Source: Neelides folsomi
Taxonomy: Eukaryota; Arthropoda; Collembola; Neelipleona; Neelidae
Length of the DNA: 46,820 bases
Assembly: GCA_034687125.1 (NCBI GenBank)
Contig: JAQGBZ010000449.1
Location: 1 to 46,820, forward strand
Direction of reading: 5' to 3'
Part shown: in pieces, positions 41,401 to 46,820 of the stretch
How positions within the stretch are numbered: the stretch's first letter is position 1
How the letters are laid out: every line of letters begins with the position of its first letter
Notes under the pieces: generated by a model
Database searches by the model: none
Seen by the model: the letters and a program-made list of their open reading frames with translations, nothing else
Told to the model about the DNA's origin: nothing
Program-made: the position numbers and the translations under genes

Positions 41401-43340
41401 GAAATAAAGAAAATCAAACTCCTTTGCAAATTGCAACAAAATATGAATCAGTTGAGATTGTAAAATTTCTTTTAGATCGAGGAGCTAATATTGATGATTT
41501 AGATGAATACGATAGAACTCCACTGCATTACGGTTCAAGCAAAGGAAATGTAGAGGTTGTGAAATTACTTTTAGAAAAAGGATCAAAAATTGATGCCGTA
41601 GATAAATTCAATTGCATTTCTTTGCATTTAGCTTCAAGTAAAGGACATTTAGAATTAGTAAAACTACTAATAGAGCACGATTCAAAAATTGATAATACAA
41701 ATAATTACAAATCCACTTCTTTACATTTGGCTTCATTTGACGGACATTTAGAAATTGTGAAATTACTTTTAGAAAAAGGAGCAAACATTGATGTTTTCGA
41801 TGAAGATAATTGGACTCCTTTACATCGGGCTTCGTATAAAGGACATTTAGAAGTTGTGAAATTACTTTTAGAAAAAGGATCAATAATTGATGCTTTAAAT
41901 AAATTCAATATGACTCCCTTACATTGGGCTTCGTATAAAGGACATTTAGAAGTTGCGAAATTACTTTTAGAAAAAGGAGCAAACATTGATGTTTTCGATG
42001 AAGATAATTGGACTTCTTTACATCGGGCTTCGTATAAAGGACATTTAGAAGTTGTGAAATTACTTTTAGAAAAAGGATCAATAATTGATGCTTTAAATAA
42101 ATTCAATATGACTCCCTTACATTGGGCTTCGTATAAAGGACATTTAGAAGTTGCGAAATTACTTTTAGAAAAAGGAGCAAACATTGATGTTTTCGATGAA
42201 GATAATTGGACTTCTTTACATCGGGCTTCGTATAAAGGACATTTAGAAGTTGTGAAATTACTTTTAGAAAAGGGAGCAAACATTGATGTTATCGATGAAG
42301 ATAATTGGACTTCTTTACATCGGGCTTCGTATAAAGGACATTTAGATGTTGTGAAATTACTTTTACAAAAAGGATCAAAAATTGATGCTTTAACTAAATC
42401 AAATTTGACTTCTTTACATTGGGCTTCACAAAATGGACATTTAGAAGTTGTAAAATTACTTTTAGAAAAAGGATCAAAAATTGATGCTTTAGATAAATCC
42501 AATATGACTCCTTTCCATTGGGCATCACAAAATGGAAATTTAGAACTTGTGAAATTACTTTTAGAAAAGGGAGCAAAAATTGATGCTTTAACTAAATTAA
42601 ATTTGACTCCTTTACATTGGGCTTCACATAATGGACATTTAGAAGTTGTGAAATTACTTTTAGAAAAAGGATCAAAAATTGATGCTTTAGATAAATCTAA
42701 TATGTCTCCTTTACATTGTGCTTCACAAAACGGACATTTAGAAGTTGTAAAATTACTTTTAGAAAAAGGATCAAAAATTGATTCGTTAAATAAATCTAAT
42801 ATGACTCCTTTACATTGGGCTTCGTATAATGGACATTTAGAAGTTGTGAATTTACTTTTAGAAATGGGAGCAAACATTGATGTTTTTGATCAAGATAATT
42901 GTACTTCATTACATGTGGCGTCGAGTAAAGGACATTTAGAAGTTGTGAAATTACTTTTAGAAAAAGGATCAAAAATTGATGCTTTAGATAAATTCAATAT
43001 GACTTCTTTACATTGGGCTTCGTATAATGGACATTTAGAAGTTGCGAATTTACTTTTAGAAATAGCAAATATTGATGTTTTTGATTAAGATAATTGGACT
43101 TCTTTACATCGGGCTTTGTATAATGGGCATTTAGAATTTGTGAAATTACTTTTAGAAAAAGAAGCAAACATTGATGCTTTAACTAAATCAAATTTCAGTC
43201 CTTTACATTGTGCTTCATAAAATGGACATTTAGATGTTGTGAAATTATTTTTAGAAAAAGGATCAAAAATTGATGTTTTAGATAAATCCAATATGACTCA
43301 TTTACATGGACTTCACAAAATAGACATTTAGAAGTTGTGA
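38473..43340 (+). pseudogene. NB-ARC plus ankyrin-repeat (NLR-like, STAND) gene, broken by stops and frameshifts
   Basis: Exon 1 (38473-38497) joins in phase to 38616-39834. Then come 39940-about 40628, 40757-41010 and an exon from 41133. The first long exon has an NB-ARC P-loop (GMGGIGKTSL near 38983), a Walker B-like WLIVFDNV and the KILITSR sensor motif. Past it come LQFHPLAISQA and the winged-helix ending HRLVQKSL. Breaks: TGA at 39275-39277 right after SRF, frameshifts at about 39490 and 39570, TAA at 41166-41168. A long intact ankyrin frame (ATG 41172 to TAA 43086-43088, 638 residues) follows, and the repeats go on past that stop, with another TAA at 43217-43219, until about 43330 where transposon sequence begins. 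NB-ARC ATPases act as ligand-driven switches in immunity or cell death. This copy is probably dead, though assembly error cannot be excluded. Confidence 0.7.
41340..43330 (+). repeat. Homogenised 99-bp ankyrin-repeat array with 198-bp higher-order units
   Basis: About 19 units of 33 codons follow each other, each with GHLEVVKLLLEKG. At DNA level neighbours are nearly identical. A two-repeat block of 198 bases (cores at about 41800 and 41998) is duplicated with about one difference (GGACTCC against GGACTTC). This shows recent unequal exchange or slippage. The minus strand is also open for long stretches, a by-product of the repeat. Confidence 0.85.
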
Positions 43341-43429
43341 AAATAGATATTTTAGGAATTAAATTACAATCATTAATGATTGAAATATTATTTTGGTTAT
43401 GTTCACTTACTCTATTGACTCTTTGAACT

Positions 43430-44760
43430 AACGGTTTAAACTTGCATTTTAAATATCTTTTAAGTACTTGCATATAATAAGGAAAACAAGAACAGTTATC
43501 CAAAGTGATGTTTCAAAGCATCATCTGTTATGTGAACTAATGAATGAACATTGTAAACATAAAAATTATTGTCGTAAATTTTACCAATATTTTTTACAAA
43601 TTCTTTTAAAAGCGACTTGGCTAGATTGTTCCAATTTAAGACACTTTATCACTCAACAATATATACATGGTCGTATGTAGTAATAAATAATGATTATACA
43701 TATTTTTAGATAAATTTGATTTTAAGACAATTATACCAGTATATAATAAAAACGTTCTCAATTCTATGAATTTCCATCTGTCAATTTAACGAATAGTTCT
43801 GGGTTTCCTTACAAATTCTCTTGAAAAATGAGTTGGTAGGAAATCAAAATGTAATGATATGAATTCCTAATATGAATTCCTACTCAATATTTTATGTGGG
43901 ATTTTCCCTTTGAGCCAAGTTAAAATTTATCGTTTAATTACTCCTAAAACCAAGTGCATATAGTCTAAAGGCATTTGAGTAACGAGACATAATTTTATCT
44001 TAGACAAAGGACTCAGATCAATATGATGATCTTTGTCAATTTGATCTAAAAATGACTGATCGGATCTTAGTACTTGTTTAAATAATGGAAGTATAACTTT
44101 ATGACCGGGTTGACTATAAATGCCTTTTTGAATACAACGCTCGCATGAATTATAAGCATTGTGGTTTTTATAGCTTTTAATAAATGACCTTGCTGGTGCG
44201 TCAGCCATTATTTTACTCATTCTAACACAGTATGAAACATTATGATTATTTAAACCATTGACTTCTAAATCTTCTAGGATCTTTTCCACTAAAGGAGATA
44301 AAAACTGGATTATCCTTTTTGGCTTGGATAAACCATAATGCCAATTTAAAAAGGTTGTTTATTGTCAGATTGATCTAACTGAGCTAATATTGGTCAAAAT
44401 TGAACAATTAGACTTTTACTAATTGGCAAACAATCTATACCTAATGATAAAGTTAATAAATTGGCTTCATTATATTTACATAAAATGGGGAATTCACAAC
44501 GAATAATTCCCGAACTGAGCCTAAATATTAAATTTTCCTTAATTCCAAAATGATGATAAGATCCGTCTCCTAGTGGTACAACTTGGTTTTGTCTAGGAGG
44601 AGAACAAATGGACCATAAAATATATAAAATATATCTTCCAAGTTTTTATATTTTTTGGCTCATTTTCAATCTCTATTGGATGAGGAATGTCGCAGTTTTC
44701 TAATATTTGTATTCTATCATCAATGTAAAGATGGTAAGAATTTTGGTTTGACGTTGTCAT
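43430..44760 (-). pseudogene. CACTA/EnSpm-like transposase remnant of the type multiplied in arthropod genomes
   Basis: On the minus strand an ATG at 44760 opens an N-terminal part. With several frame changes and stops one then reads LSLGIDCLPISKS (near 44450), MADAPARSFIKSYKNHNAYNSCERC (near 44205-44130), MPLDYMHLVLGVIKR (about 43975-43930), then REFVRKPRT, DRWKFIELRTFLLYTG and a C-terminal CFPYYMQVLKRYLK near 43470. The order of blocks fits a transposase-like protein with a DUF4218/Transposase_21-type layout. At least six stops make it dead. It abuts the decayed end of the ankyrin gene. Confidence 0.7.
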
Positions 44761-45285
44761 TGTTTAAATAAATGATTATTATTAATAAATTAAATCTAGT
44801 TATTTTTAAAAAAAATCTTTGTAAAATTGATAATTGAGTATAATAATTTATATTTCGTGCCAAATTATATAATAACTTATTTTAAAGGAACCATAACTGT
44901 TAAAATTTAATCTGTTTAATCTTGTCACTTTAGTAGAATTAATACCTACTTCATAGAGTGAAAAGTGGTAATTACTTAATATTATTTCTTCCTTTGAGAA
45001 TTGATCTGATTTACGCTATTTAATGAAAATTTATGACATAATTTATAATGTGTAGCGTTTAAGCACATACTATAACTAAAATATTGAGAAGATAAGAGAA
45101 GAAATTTGTTGATGTAGGATTAATATACTTATATGTATGTATAGTGATATTATACTATATAATTTATTATAAGCTAAAACTACTTGTTACTTAATGCATA
45201 TAAATTTTTTATTCATTAATTCCTAAGAAATTGATTAAAAATTTTTTAATCTCAGTCAGTTAAGATTTTATGTACAATATGTAAT
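44761..45285. other. AT-rich intergenic stretch
   Basis: No open frame, repeat or RNA gene is seen. Confidence 0.45.
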
Positions 45286-45421
45286 TTAATACATAACTAC
45301 AATCCTCCATTTATGAGCTTTTTCATGGTAACGATAATTTTTCTCTGGCACAATTCCATTTTCCAAAATATAAAGAAAAGCATCATCGACCAAACCACCA
45401 CGACAAGATTTTCTCCCACAA
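45286..45421 (-). pseudogene. Isolated exon of a papain-family (cathepsin L-like) cysteine peptidase
   Basis: After an acceptor (TTTTTAAG, AG at 45423-45422) the minus strand reads CGRKSCRGGLVDDAFLYILENG, which matches the block after the catalytic Cys in cathepsins (C..  .GC.GG..  .AF.Y), then NYRYHEKAHKWR to a TAA at 45286-45288. The expected next Cys-containing strand is missing. No exons with the catalytic Cys, His or Asn are found in the 1.4 kb upstream on this strand. It is most likely a fragment left by a duplication. Confidence 0.5.
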
Positions 45422-46492
45422 CTTAAAAATTGTCATTTAATTATTATATATCTATTACATAATAATGACATTAACCGAGGTGACACTATCCGAGGTTTAA
45501 AGCATTACAATTCCTATACCTATGCCAGGAACATAGAAAAAGGTGATCTTAACCGAGCTGTGATCTTAACCGAGGTCGAGTGTATATTTATTATGTTACA
45601 TGGTAGGTATATAATAGATAATAAACATTATGTACTTTACGTACAAATAATTTTTATAAATATTAATTACTCTTAAAACGACTTTTTATTTATAGAATAT
45701 TAAATTCTTTTTGCTTGCCTATAACAAAATACAATTTTAGAATAATTGAAAAAAGATAGTAAATCTTTATTCAAGAAATTTTACAATCAGTTACATCTTA
45801 GATTAGATGATTTTATTACGGAAACGGTTTGATTATGTCGCTAATGGAAACAATATTTAAGAAATCTAGATTGGAAATATTAAATTTTTGAATTAGGAAT
45901 AATGAATTTAGTTTTTTAGTCTATTGTGGTTTTTACAATTGAATATTAGTTGTTGATATACAATATTAGCAACTCAAATATCGAAATTTTGGAATGAAGT
46001 TCAGGAACTTACAAGCGGAATCATCAAAATAAAACGTTTAATTTTACCAATTTAACATTAAATTGCTTTAATTACTATTACCTTTCAGTTATAGACTTTT
46101 TTAAAAGAATAGCAAAAGCAGTAAAGTGGTTAAAACCTTTGAGAACGCATTTGGGGAAATTGAAAATAATATTGCATGGAGAAACATTTATTATGAGAAA
46201 TATTAAATTTTTCAAAATGGACAATGACGCGGGGTAAAAACGGTCAATTAACTACAAACGTTTCACCAACTCAATCTATGGTCATCCTGAATCTACTAAA
46301 AATTAGCCCATTTCACGGACTTATAATTTTGAGACCTAGCACATGTAGGTAATTCTGTACAATTTCATCTTCATAAGTTTGTGGAATGGACTATATATAG
46401 GTAGTATTGTATTAATTAATTATTATATTATATTGGACATGTTGAAGGTTGAAGCAAAGAATGCCGAACCTGTATATAAATATGAGATTCAA
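45422..46492. other. Intergenic stretch with a short tandem word
   Basis: CCGAGGT words recur at 45470-45580 (TTAACCGAGGTGACACTATCCGAGGT, then GTGATCTTAACCGAG twice, about 45542 and 45560). The rest is AT-rich with no supported gene. Confidence 0.4.
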
Positions 46493-46820
46493 TCAATACG
46501 TTTCATTATTTATTCCACTTGAATTATTAAAGTTCTTTTCGTTATCTTTAAATGTGGCTTGCTCAAACTGAATCATAATTATTGCAAACGTCAAAAATGT
46601 TATAAACGTCTAAAAAGTAGAATATTATTTCATTTGCCATATTAATAATATTTATCCATAGTTTTTAAATATTATACCAATATTATATATTTAAATTAAA
46701 ACTTACCGATCCAAGAAAATTATATGTAACAACAAAATATTTGTAGCCGGTCATTCCCAACACAGAATTTGTTACAAATTTAAAAAGTAATTTTCTTTTA
46801 ATTAATGTTTCTTCTGTCCA
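46493..46820 (-). CDS. C-terminal exons of a second gustatory-receptor-like gene (5' part outside window)
   Basis: On the minus strand the frame is open from the right edge to 46707, ending at donor GTAAGT, and continues in phase (acceptor TTTTTAG) at 46609 to a TGA at 46493-46495; 77 residues in all. The last exon begins TFITFLTFAIIMIQFE, the hydrophobic helix with the T-(Y/F)...QF ending of arthropod gustatory receptors, and the preceding exon has the usual run leading into TM7. About 25 hydrophilic residues follow the motif, longer than usual. The rest of the gene lies past the right edge. Confidence 0.65.

Noticed and set aside
41705..42877. 390-codon open frame on the minus strand across the ankyrin array
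   Set aside because: The ankyrin unit is 99 bases, a multiple of three, so one stop-free antisense frame repeats without end. It has no start context, splice or domain support.
1..46820. tRNA, rRNA or CRISPR-like arrays
   Set aside because: None was seen; the repeats present lack spacer regularity, and the DNA is eukaryotic.

Overview
This window is eukaryotic nuclear DNA, very AT-rich, with short GT-AG introns, AATAAA signals and many worn mobile elements. Two seven-transmembrane chemoreceptors of the gustatory-receptor type, one of them cut by the right edge, point to an arthropod. The gene style (small introns, ankyrin-rich and NB-ARC proteins) would fit a springtail, but that is inference and no species is claimed. 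Gene models below were built by hand from splice sites and reading phase. Seven joined models stay in frame from ATG to stop; one of these, the small secreted protein at 13443-13765, is doubtful.

Layout: 1-572 is the end of an unknown gene. 1505-4623 is a decayed minus-strand gene split by a PIF/Harbinger transposon. 5241-6392 is a short-chain dehydrogenase close to L-xylulose/carbonyl reductase. 7154-8706 is a 3-beta-hydroxysteroid-dehydrogenase-like enzyme. 9654-11117 (minus) is a complete gustatory-receptor-like gene. 12168-13490 holds palindrome-rich and 163-bp tandem repeats, running into a small secreted-protein gene. 14411-14760 is a mariner remnant beside a copy of the 3' end of the steroid-dehydrogenase gene. 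15100-18862 (minus) is a ten-exon secreted protein with an N-terminal-histidine domain, EGF-like modules and a DOMON domain interrupted by a Pro/Glu/Ser-rich insert. 20241-23894 is a twelve-exon SDCCAG8-type centrosomal coiled-coil gene.

25661-32244 is the most striking gene: signal peptide, three trefoil (P-type) domains, about 25 ankyrin repeats, one transmembrane helix and a tyrosine-kinase domain, 1566 residues over seven exons. Its order places the ankyrin repeats outside the cell. About 6 kb further on, 38473-43340 is a broken NB-ARC plus ankyrin (NLR-like) gene. A decayed CACTA-like transposase (43430-44760), a cathepsin exon fragment (45286-45421) and the C-terminus of a second gustatory receptor (46493-46820) follow.

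Between genes lie several clusters of perfect short palindromes, each with its own core word. Two of these loci share the 16-base terminal word TCCATTATCTACACCC, which suggests one family of non-autonomous elements. A second dispersed repeat carries the word CTACAAGCTAGC. A 340-bp fold-back lies at 35734-36071.
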